In this document: one piece after another, positions 8,451-17,217 of the stretch | Layout: every line of letters begins with the position of its first letter | Numbering within the stretch: position 1 is the first letter of the stretch | DNA from: Pseudonocardia autotrophica | GTDB taxonomy: Bacteria; Actinomycetota; Actinomycetes; Mycobacteriales; Pseudonocardiaceae | Direction of reading: 5' to 3' | Length of the DNA stretch: 64,000 nt | Assembly: GCF_000717175.1 (NCBI RefSeq) | Contig: NZ_JNYD01000015.1 | Location: forward strand, 124,001 to 188,000 | Position numbers and translations under genes: made by a program | Notes under the pieces: model-generated | Databases searched by the model: none | The model's input: the letters and a program-made list of their open reading frames with translations, nothing else | What the model was told of the DNA's origin: nothing

Positions 8451-9017
8451 TTGTCCGACGACGAACCGACCGGCTCCCTCGACTCCTCCGGCGAGCCTCC
8501 CGCGGCGCGGGAGCGGGCACGGACCGAGGTCCGACCACTGACGCTCGAGCAGGTCACGACCCTGATCGAGGCCCCCGAGCGGTTCCCGCAGCGCTACGGC
8601 CTGTCCGTGGCCGACGGCTACCTGGCCTTCCCGGAGGCGCTGGCGTTCACCCGGGAGGGACTCGCGGCCGGCGCCGCGCCCGAGTGGTCCAGCCACCTGA
8701 TCGTCGACCCGGACGCCGCCGAGGTGGTGGGGCTCGGCGGGTACACCGGCCCGCCGGCCGACGGCGTCGTCGAGATCGGGTACAGCGTGGCCCCCGGTCA
8801 CCGCGGCCGCGGACACGCCACCGCGGCCGCGCGCGCCTGGATCGCGACGGCCCGTGCCCACGGGGCGGTCCGGATGATCGCCCACACCCTCGCCGAGGAG
8901 GGACCCTCGACCGCGGTCCTGCGCCGGTGCGGCTTCACCCGGGTCGCGCAGGTGGAGGACCCGGAGGAGGGGCCCGTCTGGCGGTGGGAGCTCCCGCTCG
9001 CCGTCGACGATCGCTGA
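8451..9017 (+). CDS. GNAT family N-acetyltransferase
   Basis: 188 residues. The acetyl-CoA binding loop of GNAT enzymes is clear in VAPGHRGRGHATAAARAW, preceded by the beta-4 strand GVVEIGYSV and followed by the C-terminal strands with STAVLRRCGFTRV. It resembles the RimJ/ribosomal-protein or small-molecule acetyltransferase branch. The start is uncertain; TTG 8451 with GTGGAG upstream gives a normal length, whereas longer forms run into arginine-rich sequence. No neighbour suggests the substrate. Confidence 0.75.
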   Translation: MSDDEPTGSLDSSGEPPAARERARTEVRPLTLEQVTTLIEAPERFPQRYGLSVADGYLAFPEALAFTREGLAAGAAPEWSSHLIVDPDAAEVVGLGGYTGPPADGVVEIGYSVAPGHRGRGHATAAARAWIATARAHGAVRMIAHTLAEEGPSTAVLRRCGFTRVAQVEDPEEGPVWRWELPLAVDDR

Positions 9018-9061
9018 TCACCGGCCGCCGACGTGTGTGGCGGGGGCTTCGGGGCGGGCGC

Positions 9062-9664
9062 TCAGACGGTGCGGGTCGTCGCGGAGGCGAAGCCCAGCCA
9101 CGTGTGGCGGTTGTTCCACCAGCACCACCCCACCTTGGGTGCGTCCCGCCGCTCCTTCCCGTCCCGGCCGGTCCCGTTGGAGATCCACACGGCAGGGGTG
9201 CGGGCGTCGAACCTCCCGCCGGGCTTGCGCAGGCGGGACCCGATGGTCATGAAGCAGACGTTGCGCTGCAGCACCTCCGGATCCTGCAGCACCCATTGCA
9301 CGCCCTCGGTGAGCAGGAGCGGGGTCCGGCCGGTGCCGGCGAACTCGGTCGCGGCCTCCTCCGGGCTCCAATTCGCCAGGTGGTCGCCGCGATCCAGGCC
9401 CTCCACCAGGTAGACCGGCGCGTCCGGGACCTCGACGGTCGGGGCGAAGTCGTCCACGTCCGTCATGTCGGCGACCACGAACCCCTCCTTGACGCCGCGC
9501 CGCAGCAGGGGCGTGACCGCGGAGGGTGTCGCGCCCGCGACGACCAGCAGGCCGGGTCGGTCCGGCAGGGCCTTCGCGGCGACCCGGAGCTCTTCGGGGG
9601 TGAGCGGCGCGGTGGCGTCGAGGGAGACGAGTCGGTCGACCTGGTCGCGCAGGGACGGCAGCAC
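9062..9664 (-). CDS. DUF5701 family protein
   Basis: 200 residues matching the actinobacterial DUF5701 family by its characteristic C-terminal run of tryptophans (VGWCWW, NRHTWLGFA) and by the conserved middle motifs DVDDFAP, GLDRGD and NWSPEEA. No catalytic motif is known to me for the family and no membrane segment is present. GTG 9664 was chosen because GTGGAGG precedes it by five bases. It is divergent from the Pls-like operon. Confidence 0.75.
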   Translation of the reverse strand: MLPSLRDQVDRLVSLDATAPLTPEELRVAAKALPDRPGLLVVAGATPSAVTPLLRRGVKEGFVVADMTDVDDFAPTVEVPDAPVYLVEGLDRGDHLANWSPEEAATEFAGTGRTPLLLTEGVQWVLQDPEVLQRNVCFMTIGSRLRKPGGRFDARTPAVWISNGTGRDGKERRDAPKVGWCWWNNRHTWLGFASATTRTV

Positions 9665-9861
9665 AGGACCTCCACGGTTCGGCAACGGCACGAGCGGAAC
9701 GCCTGTCCGGTCCGTCCTGTTCCCCGCCGGAGGTGGAGAGGGCACCCCGGCCGGACGCAGAGCCGATCAGGTTAACCGACGTATGCCCTGTCTGGCCCAG
9801 GCCGACCGCGCAGCGTGACGAACATGGCCGTCGTGGATCACGGAAGTGTTACCAGTGGGAT

Positions 9862-9896
9862 TTGCGGGGGTAGGCCCGACATTCGTCTCCCCGCAA
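9862..9896 (+). promoter_or_regulatory. Stem-loop in the leader of the Pls-like operon
   Basis: TTGCGGGG (9862-9869) and CCCCGCAA (9889-9896) form a perfect 8-bp stem around a 19-base loop, ending 31 bases before the GTG start of the NRPS gene. There is no T-run, so it is not a classic terminator; it may be a leader structure affecting transcription or translation. Function inferred. Confidence 0.4.
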
Positions 9897-9927
9897 GGCC
9901 GAAGTCCCAGAAAGAGGAACGCTCCCC

Positions 9928-12900
9928 GTGTCGTTGGCCCCCTCCCCGGCCCGTCGTGCGCCCGATGCCCTCGGCGACCGTCCTGGCCCTCCGTGGTCCC
10001 GTCTGCACCACGTCTTCGAGACCGCCGCGCGCCGCTCGCCGGGCGCCGTGTCCGTCGACGACCACGGCGAGCTGCTGACCTACGCCGAACTCGACGCCCG
10101 TGCCGACGGACTCGCGCACCTGCTCCGTGAGAGCGGCGTGGGTCCGGGTGGCCGCGTCGGCCTGCTGCTCGAGCGCTCGTGGCGGACCTACGCCGCGCTG
10201 CTGGCGGTGCTCAAGGCCGGTGCCGCGTTCGTGCCGATCGACCCGGCGTCGCCCGCGGACCGGGTCGCCTACATCGCCGACGACGCGGGCCTCGACCTGC
10301 TGGTCACGACGTCGGACCTCGCCCCCGGTCTGCGGGTCCCGGAGCTCTGCCTGGACACCGTGCCACTGCCCCCGGCCGACGGACCGCCACCGGTCGACGA
10401 CGTCGACGGCGCCGCCGACCCGACCTGCTACGTGATCTACACGTCCGGCTCCAGCGGCCGCCCGAAGGGCGTGGAGGTCGCGCACTTCAGCATCGTGAAC
10501 TTCCTGCGCGTGGTTCCCGGCGTGTACGACGTCCGCCCCGGCGACCGCGTCTACCAGGGCATGACCATCTCCTTCGACTTCTCGATCGAGGAGATCTGGC
10601 CGACCTTCGCGGTCGGCGCGACCCTCGTCGTCGGCCCGAACGACGAGCGGCGCCTCGGGCCCGAGCTGGCCGACTTCCTCGACCGCACCGGCGTGACGGT
10701 CCTCTACGCGGTGCCGACCCTGCTGGCCACCATCCCGCGGGACCTCCCGGCCGTGCGGGGACTGATGGTCGGGGGCGAGGCCTGCCCCGCCCACCTCGTG
10801 GAGCGCTGGGCGCGACCGGGACGCCGGATGCTGAACACCTACGGGCCCACCGAGGCCACGGTGACCGCGACCTGGGGCGACTTGCTCCCCGGGCGTCCGG
10901 TGACGATCGGCCGGCCCTTGCCGACCTACACCGTCCACATTCTCGACGAGGACCTGCGCGAGGTCATGGGCGACGCCGCGGGAGAGATCTGCATCGGCGG
11001 CCCGGGCGTGGCGCGCGGGTACGTCGGGATGCCGGAGAAGACCGCCGACCGGTTCGTCGAGTTCCGCGGCGAGCGCATCTACCGCACCGGTGATCTCGGG
11101 TGCTGGGACGCGTCCGGCGAGATCGTCTACCTCGGCCGGGCCGACGACGAGGTGAAGATCCGCGGGCACCGGGTCGACCTGGGCGAGATCGACAGCGTGC
11201 TGCTCGGCGACCCCGCGGTGGGCAGCGCCGTGGCCGCGATGGTCGACGACGAGCTCGTGGCCTACGTGACCACGGACCGTCCCGACGACGGCCTGCGGGA
11301 GCGGCTGCACGCGCGGCTGCGGGAGCGGGTGCCGGACTACATGGTCCCGGGCCACCTGGAGGTGCTGCCCGAGCTGCCGACCATGCCGAGCGGCAAGGTC
11401 GACCGCAAGCGGCTGCCGCCGCCCACCTCGCCCAGGCTCGTCGCCCTGGCGGGCGCGCTGGTGCCGCCGGCGACGGCGGCCGAGGAACGGGTGCGCGACG
11501 CCTGGGCCGAGGCCTGCGGGATCGACCCGGCCCAGCTGTCCGTCACCGCCGACTTCTTCGCCGAGCTCGGCGGCCACTCGCTCCTCGCCGCCACCGCCGT
11601 CTCGCTGATGCGCGAGCGCGGGATGGCGACGGTCGCGGTGCGGGACCTGTACGAGAACCCGACGGTGCGCGGGCTCGCCGCCACCCTGCCCGACGTCACC
11701 GCCACCACGCGCGCCGAGCCGGAGAAGACCACGCCGGTGCGCTACGGGCTCGCCGGCACCGTGCAGGCGGGCGTGCTCTACGGATTGCTGATGCTGCTCG
11801 CCGCCCCCGTCGCGGCGATCTACGTGGCCGAGGACGGCCAGGTCTCGCTCGGGGTCCTGACCGCGATCGCGCTCACCGCGACCGCGGTCTACCTCGCGAC
11901 CCGCTGGGCGCTCGCCCCGCTCGGGATCCGGCTGCTCGGCCGCGGGGTGCGGCCGGGCAGGTACCGGCTGTGGGGCCGGGTGCACCTTCGGCTGTGGGCG
12001 ACGGACCTGCTGCTGTCCTTCACCCCGCTGCCGGTGCTGAGCGGGTCGGCGCTCATGCCGGGCTTCCTGCGCCGGCTCGGCGCCCGGATCGGGCCGGACG
12101 CGCACGTCGGAACGGCCTCGCTCTCGTTGCCCCAGCTGATCGACGTCGGCGACGACGCGAGCATCGGGTACGGCGCGGCCCTGCGCCCGTGGGTCGTCGA
12201 GGACGGCCGGGTGGTGGTCGGGCCGGTCCGCGTCGCGGCCGGGGCGTTCGTCGGCGCCGGGGCGCTCCTGCAACCGGGTGCCGTCGTCGGCACCGGCGCG
12301 GTGCTGGGAGAGCAGGCGCTGCTGGCCGGTGAGGTACCGGTCGGGCAGCGGTGGTCCGGCTCCCCGGCCGCCCCTGACCCTGATCGGCGCGCGGACGACG
12401 CGGTGGCCGAACTCGCCGCGCAGCCACCGGCCCAGCCCTGGGGCGCCGCCGGTCGGCTCGGCACGCTCGCCGGCCTGGCGCTGCTCGACCTGCTGCCCAT
12501 CCTCATGCTGGTCCCGACCCTGCTGCTCGTCTGGGGCGCGCTGCTGCAGTTCGGACAGACCGTCGGACTGCTCGCGGCGCTGTGCGTCGGGCCGGTGTTC
12601 GTGGCCACGGTCTGCCTGACGATCGCCGCCAGCCGTCAGGCGGTGCTGCCGACCACCCCGACCGGGATCCATCCCGCCCGCTCGACCCTCGGCGTGCGCA
12701 AGTGGGTCGCCGACAAGCTGCTCGAGATGAGCCTGGAGATGACCAACTCGCTCTACGCCACCCTCTACACCGTGCCGTGGCTGCGGGCCCTGGGCGCCCG
12801 CGTCGGTCCCGGTGCCGAGGTGTCGACCGTCGCGCACGTCGATCCCGACCTGCTCACCCTGGGCCGCGAGAGCTTCGTCGCCGACATGGCGAGCGCGGGC

Positions 12901-13941
12901 GGGGCGACGTTCCACCGCGGCTGGGTCTCCTTCCGGACCACCGAGGTCGGCGAGCGGGCGTTCGTCGGGAACGCGGCGCTGCTGCCGCCGGGGTCGCGGC
13001 TCGGCGCCGGGTCCCTGGTCGGGGTGCAGACCGTGCCGCCGCCCGCGGGCGTGCCGGCGGACAGCGCCTGGCTCGGCTCACCCGCGATGCACCTGCCCGC
13101 CCGGCAGGACAGCGGCGACTTCGCCGAGGGGCTGACCTTCCGGCCGTCGCGCCGGCGGGTCGCCGAGCGGCTGGGGATCGAGTTCCTGCGGATCTGCCTG
13201 CCCTCGTCGCTGATCGCGGTGGCGGTCTACCTGTACCTGCAGGCGCTGTCCACGATGGCCGCGGTGGGGGCGCCGCTGTGGGCGGCGGTGGTGGTCGCGC
13301 CGCTGCTGGCGGTGCTGTTCGGGGTGCTGGTCACCGGTGCGGTCGCGGCGGTGAAGTGGCTCGCCGTGGGGACCTACCGCTCGCGGGTGGAACCGTTGTG
13401 GAGCCGGTTCGTGCGGCGGTCGGAGTTCGTCACCGGGTTGTACGAGGCCGCCGCGGTCCCGGCGATGCTGCAGCTCTTCCGCGGCACCCCGCTGCTGCCG
13501 CCGGCACTGCGCCTGCTCGGTGCGCGGATCGGTCGCCGTACCTACCTCGCCACGACCTATCTCACCGAGTTCGACCTGGTCGACATCGGCGACGACGCCG
13601 CGATCGGCCGGGACGCCTCGTTGCAGACCCACCTCTTCGAGGACCGCGTGATGAAGATGTCCACGGTGCGGATCGGCGCGGGCGCCACCGTCGGGGACCG
13701 GGCCGTCGTGCTCTACGACGCCGCGGTCGGCGAGGGGACCGCGCTCGAGCCGCTGTCGCTGGTCATGAAGGGCGAGTCGCTGCCCCCGCACACCCGCTGG
13801 CGGGGCATCCCGGCCCAGGGCGTGGCCGAGGAGCCCCTCCCGGACCCCGTTACCGAGCCCATCCCGCACGTCCACCCGGCACTGGCCCGGCACCGCCGAG
13901 CCCGGCACCGCCGCGGAGCGCACCGGAATCTGGCCGCCTGA
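9928..13941 (+). CDS. Pls/PosA-type membrane non-ribosomal peptide synthetase
   Basis: 1337 residues. Adenylation domain, residues about 30-510: A3 YTSGSSGRPKG, A5 NTYGPTEA, A7 YRTGDLG, A8 region with VKIRGHRVDLGEID, and the A10 lysine in PSGKVDRK. A carrier domain follows with phosphopantetheine Ser550 in GGHSL. There is no condensation domain. Instead the C-terminal 750 residues hold about six membrane helices interleaved with three left-handed beta-helix domains (DDASIGYGAALR, VGPGAEVST, DDAAIGRDASLQ). This is the layout of epsilon-poly-lysine synthetase Pls and relatives (TIGR02353), which polymerise one amino acid at the membrane. Start GTG 9928 has AGAGGA upstream. It heads a four-gene overlapping operon; the product is unknown. 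Confidence 0.92.
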   Translation: MSLAPSPARRAPDALGDRPGPPWSRLHHVFETAARRSPGAVSVDDHGELLTYAELDARADGLAHLLRESGVGPGGRVGLLLERSWRTYAALLAVLKAGAAFVPIDPASPADRVAYIADDAGLDLLVTTSDLAPGLRVPELCLDTVPLPPADGPPPVDDVDGAADPTCYVIYTSGSSGRPKGVEVAHFSIVNFLRVVPGVYDVRPGDRVYQGMTISFDFSIEEIWPTFAVGATLVVGPNDERRLGPELADFLDRTGVTVLYAVPTLLATIPRDLPAVRGLMVGGEACPAHLVERWARPGRRMLNTYGPTEATVTATWGDLLPGRPVTIGRPLPTYTVHILDEDLREVMGDAAGEICIGGPGVARGYVGMPEKTADRFVEFRGERIYRTGDLGCWDASGEIVYLGRADDEVKIRGHRVDLGEIDSVLLGDPAVGSAVAAMVDDELVAYVTTDRPDDGLRERLHARLRERVPDYMVPGHLEVLPELPTMPSGKVDRKRLPPPTSPRLVALAGALVPPATAAEERVRDAWAEACGIDPAQLSVTADFFAELGGHSLLAATAVSLMRERGMATVAVRDLYENPTVRGLAATLPDVTATTRAEPEKTTPVRYGLAGTVQAGVLYGLLMLLAAPVAAIYVAEDGQVSLGVLTAIALTATAVYLATRWALAPLGIRLLGRGVRPGRYRLWGRVHLRLWATDLLLSFTPLPVLSGSALMPGFLRRLGARIGPDAHVGTASLSLPQLIDVGDDASIGYGAALRPWVVEDGRVVVGPVRVAAGAFVGAGALLQPGAVVGTGAVLGEQALLAGEVPVGQRWSGSPAAPDPDRRADDAVAELAAQPPAQPWGAAGRLGTLAGLALLDLLPILMLVPTLLLVWGALLQFGQTVGLLAALCVGPVFVATVCLTIAASRQAVLPTTPTGIHPARSTLGVRKWVADKLLEMSLEMTNSLYATLYTVPWLRALGARVGPGAEVSTVAHVDPDLLTLGRESFVADMASAGGATFHRGWVSFRTTEVGERAFVGNAALLPPGSRLGAGSLVGVQTVPPPAGVPADSAWLGSPAMHLPARQDSGDFAEGLTFRPSRRRVAERLGIEFLRICLPSSLIAVAVYLYLQALSTMAAVGAPLWAAVVVAPLLAVLFGVLVTGAVAAVKWLAVGTYRSRVEPLWSRFVRRSEFVTGLYEAAAVPAMLQLFRGTPLLPPALRLLGARIGRRTYLATTYLTEFDLVDIGDDAAIGRDASLQTHLFEDRVMKMSTVRIGAGATVGDRAVVLYDAAVGEGTALEPLSLVMKGESLPPHTRWRGIPAQGVAEEPLPDPVTEPIPHVHPALARHRRARHRRGAHRNLAA

Positions 13942-14588
13942 TGCGGGCCCTGGTCTACCGCGGTCGCGCCTCCCGCCCGGCCGGGTGCGCCGAGGCCGTC
14001 GGCGCGCTGCTGGAACGCCACGGCCTGCAGGTCCGGTTCGTGAGCAGGCGGCAGCTCACCCCCGAGGTGCTCGCCACCGCCGACGTCTACGCCCAGCCCG
14101 GCGGCGGCGCCCTCGCCGCCGCCTGGCGGCACCTGCACCGACGCCGCTCGACGATCCGCGACTACGTCGCCGGCGGGGGTCGCTACCTGGGCTTCTGCCT
14201 CGGCGGCTACCTGGCGGGCGCGACCCCCGGGTTCGCCCTGCTGCCCGGCGACACCGACCGCTACGCCGGCTCCCCCGGCGCCGCGACCGGTGACACGGGC
14301 GACCTCGTCCTGCCCGTCTCGTGGCGCGGCCGCCCGCGCCCCGTCTTCTTCCAGGACGGCCCGCTGTTCCTCCTCGACCAGGACGCCGGCGCCGACGTCG
14401 AGGTCCTCGCCCGCTACCCGGAGGGCGGCGTCGCCGCGCTGGCCTGCCCGTTCGGCACGGGCCGGGTCGCCGTCTCCGGCCCGCACCCCGAAGCCGGGCC
14501 CGACTGGTTCACCGACGCCGGCCTGCCCGTCCCCGACCCGCTGCCCACCGACCTCGGGCACGACCTGATCGACGAGGTGCTCGCATGA
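13941..14588 (+). CDS. BPL_N domain (glutamine amidotransferase-like) protein
   Basis: 215 residues resembling the class-I-amidotransferase-like BPL_N domain: Rossmann start MRALVYRGR, ADVYAQPGGG at about residue 50, then YLGFCLGGYLAGA with a cysteine at the nucleophile-elbow position, and GRVAVSGPHPE near the C-terminus in place of a catalytic His-Glu pair. It begins on the last base of the NRPS stop (TGATG) and overlaps the next gene by four bases, so it is strictly coupled to both. A role in tailoring or releasing the NRPS product is inferred from context only; no biotin-ligase catalytic domain is attached. Confidence 0.72.
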   Translation: MRALVYRGRASRPAGCAEAVGALLERHGLQVRFVSRRQLTPEVLATADVYAQPGGGALAAAWRHLHRRRSTIRDYVAGGGRYLGFCLGGYLAGATPGFALLPGDTDRYAGSPGAATGDTGDLVLPVSWRGRPRPVFFQDGPLFLLDQDAGADVEVLARYPEGGVAALACPFGTGRVAVSGPHPEAGPDWFTDAGLPVPDPLPTDLGHDLIDEVLA

Positions 14589-15796
14589 CCGCCACCGCTC
14601 CCGCACCGCTGAGGGGCCCGCAGCGGCCCGCCGATGCAGCGCCGTCGCGCCTGCTCGGCATGGACGCCGCCCGTGGCGTCGCCGTGCTGGGCATGATGGC
14701 CGTCCACTCGCTCTACGACACCACCCCGGACGGCGCCCCGACCACGACGTACCTGGTCACCGCGGGCCGCTCGGCGGCGGTCTTCGCCGTGCTCGCCGGC
14801 GTCGGGATCGCCTTCACCACCGGGCGGCGGCGGGTCGCGTGGGGCCCTGACGGGAGGTCCGCGGGTGCGTCGCTGGCCGCCCGCGCCGCCGTCGTCGGCG
14901 CGATCGGCCTGGCCCTGGGCCGGGGTTCCGCGGAGATCGCGGCGAACATCCTCCCGTACTACGCACTGATGTTCCTGCTCGCAATCCCGCTGGTGTTCCT
15001 CCCGACCCGCGCGCTGGTCGGGGTCGCGACTCTGCTCGCGGCGGGGATGCCGGTGCTGAGCCAGTGGGTCCGGCCCGGGCTGCCCGCCCCGTCGCTGGAG
15101 AACCCGACCGTGACGCAGCTGGTCACCGACCCGCTCGGGCTGCTCTCCGAGCTGGCCCTCACCGGGTACTACCCCGCGTTGCCCTGGCTGGCGTACCTCG
15201 CCGTCGGGATCGCCGTCGGCCGGCTGCGGCTCACCGACACCCGCGTCGCCGTGTGGCTGGCCGCCGGCGGAACGGCGCTCGCGGTGGCGGCCACGCTCGT
15301 CTCCCGGTGGCTCATGGGCCCCCTCGACGGCGAGGCCGCGATCGCCGCCGCGACCCCGCCCGACCTGCTCGCGACCGCGCCGACGGTCGCGGACTTCGTC
15401 GCCGTGTGCCCGGAGGGCACCACCCCGACGACGACGTGGTGGTGGCTCGCCACGGACGCCCCGCACTCGGGGACCCCGGTCGACCTCGCCCAGACCATCG
15501 GCTCCGCCCTGGCGGTGCTCGGCGTGATGCTCCTCCTCGGCCGCCTGGCGAACCCGCTCGTACAGGCCGTGCTGCGGCCGCTCGCCGCGGTCGGGGCGCT
15601 CACCCTCACCGTCTACACGCTGCACGTGGTGTTCCTGAACTCGCCGCTCGACACGTTCGACGCCCTCCCGGGGTACCTCGTGCAGGTCGCGGTGGCGGCC
15701 CTCGGCGCGCTCGCCTGGCGACGCGCCGTCGGCCGCGGCCCGCTCGAGTCGCTCGTCCGGGTGGCGGCGCGGGCCGCGGGACGTGCCGCCGCGTGA
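14585..15796 (+). CDS. Membrane acyltransferase (HGSNAT/DUF1624-DUF418-like)
   Basis: 403 residues with about ten hydrophobic helices. The N-terminal block RLLGMDAARGVAVLGMMAVH is the signature of bacterial heparan-alpha-glucosaminide N-acetyltransferase-like and DUF418 proteins, with the conserved histidine near the end of helix 1. Members move acyl groups across or onto substrates at the membrane. Four-base overlaps at both ends (ATGA, GTGA) tie it to the BPL_N and M1 genes. I infer that it acylates or exports the product of the Pls-like synthetase. Confidence 0.78.
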   Translation: MTATAPAPLRGPQRPADAAPSRLLGMDAARGVAVLGMMAVHSLYDTTPDGAPTTTYLVTAGRSAAVFAVLAGVGIAFTTGRRRVAWGPDGRSAGASLAARAAVVGAIGLALGRGSAEIAANILPYYALMFLLAIPLVFLPTRALVGVATLLAAGMPVLSQWVRPGLPAPSLENPTVTQLVTDPLGLLSELALTGYYPALPWLAYLAVGIAVGRLRLTDTRVAVWLAAGGTALAVAATLVSRWLMGPLDGEAAIAAATPPDLLATAPTVADFVAVCPEGTTPTTTWWWLATDAPHSGTPVDLAQTIGSALAVLGVMLLLGRLANPLVQAVLRPLAAVGALTLTVYTLHVVFLNSPLDTFDALPGYLVQVAVAALGALAWRRAVGRGPLESLVRVAARAAGRAAA

Positions 15797-17181
15797 TCCC
15801 GACGAGGATCCGGGCCGTGGGGCTCGGCGTGCTGCTCGTCATGCTGCTCGCCGCCTGCACCGCCTCGGTCCCGGACGCCGCCGAGGACTGGCCCGCCCCG
15901 TCGCTGGACCGACCCGTCGTCGACGTCGCCTTCGACACGGCGCCCGACCTCGCGTCCGCGACCGGCACCGAGACCGTCCGGTTCACCCCGGACCGGCAGG
16001 TCTGCGAGCTGGTCTTCCGGAACTGGCCGAACAAGCCCACGGCCGCCCGCGCGGGCAGCGCCCTGGAGATCACCAGCGCCCGGGTCGGGGACACCGTGCT
16101 CGCGCCACAGATCGCGCCGGACCCGACCCTGGTCACCCTCCCACTGTCGGCCTGCGTGCCGGCGGGCACCGCGATCACCGCGGACCTGACCTTCCGGCTG
16201 ACGCTCGGGAAGGACTCGGGCGAGCGCGTCGGCTACTCGCCGGCGACCGGCACGGCCTGGTTCGGCACCGCGTTCCCACTGCTGGCCTGGGTGCGCGGGG
16301 AGGGCTGGGTCCGTGATGCCGCGGTCGACCTCTACGGCGAGACCGCGACCAGCGAGGACGCCGCGCTGACGCTCTCCGTCACCGCCGCGGAGGGCCAGGA
16401 GGTCGTGGCCACCGGGACCGCGACGGGCACCACGACCCCGGCGCCGGGCCGCGTCACGCACCAGTTCACGGCCGAGGCCGTGCGCGACGCCGCCGTGTCC
16501 GTGGGCGCCTACGCCGTGACCACCCGCGAGGTCCGCGGCGTGCGCGTGCACGTCGCGACCCCGCGCTCGGGGAGCCGCGCCACCGGCGACGAGTGGATCG
16601 ACGAGCTGGACCTCGCCCTGGAGAGGCACGGGGCGCTGCTCGGCGCCTACCCGTACCCCGACCTGACCGCGACGATCGTGCCCACCCAGACCGACGGCGT
16701 CGAGTTCCCGATGGCGCTGCAGTTCGCCGACGACCGCCGCGCCGAGATCCCGGGCCTGGTCGCCCACGAGCTCGCCCACCAGTGGTTCTACTCGCTGGTC
16801 GGCAACGACCAGGCCCGCGACCCGTGGCTCGACGAGGCCTTCGCGACATGGGCGCAGGCGCTGGCGACCGGGCAGGAGGACCGCTACCGGCTCGACCGGA
16901 TCCCCCGCGGGCTGCGCGGGCGCACCGGCGAGCCCATGGAGTACTGGGCCCGGACGGGCGACTTCACCCGCTACGTCCGCGGCGTCTACGACCAGGGCGC
17001 CGCGGCCCTGCTCGAGGCCCGCCGCCGCGCCGGGGCCGACCGGTTCGACGCCGCGGTCCGCGCGTACCTGCAGGACAACGCCCACCGCGTCGCCGGGCCG
17101 GCCGAGGTGGCCGCCGCCTTTCGGGACGTCCCCGAGGCGCTCGAGGCCCTCCGCGACGCGGGCGCCCTCCCCGCCGGCTGA
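15793..17181 (+). CDS. M1 family metallopeptidase lipoprotein
   Basis: 462 residues with a lipoprotein signal (GLGVLLVMLLAACTA). The zinc site HELAHQW followed 18 residues later by a glutamate in WLDEAF is the M1 pattern. The exopeptidase GAMEN box of aminopeptidase N is only loosely present as VEFPMAL, as often in actinobacterial M1 lipoproteins. It is the last gene of the Pls-like operon (GTG overlapping the previous stop). As I recall, characterised epsilon-poly-lysine producers carry a membrane M1-type enzyme that degrades their own polymer, so an extracellular trimming or self-protection role is plausible here; that link is inference. Confidence 0.85.
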   Translation: MIPTRIRAVGLGVLLVMLLAACTASVPDAAEDWPAPSLDRPVVDVAFDTAPDLASATGTETVRFTPDRQVCELVFRNWPNKPTAARAGSALEITSARVGDTVLAPQIAPDPTLVTLPLSACVPAGTAITADLTFRLTLGKDSGERVGYSPATGTAWFGTAFPLLAWVRGEGWVRDAAVDLYGETATSEDAALTLSVTAAEGQEVVATGTATGTTTPAPGRVTHQFTAEAVRDAAVSVGAYAVTTREVRGVRVHVATPRSGSRATGDEWIDELDLALERHGALLGAYPYPDLTATIVPTQTDGVEFPMALQFADDRRAEIPGLVAHELAHQWFYSLVGNDQARDPWLDEAFATWAQALATGQEDRYRLDRIPRGLRGRTGEPMEYWARTGDFTRYVRGVYDQGAAALLEARRRAGADRFDAAVRAYLQDNAHRVAGPAEVAAAFRDVPEALEALRDAGALPAG

Positions 17182-17217
17182 GTCCGGGCACCGGGGACCA
17201 GAGGCGCTGTCGTCGGG

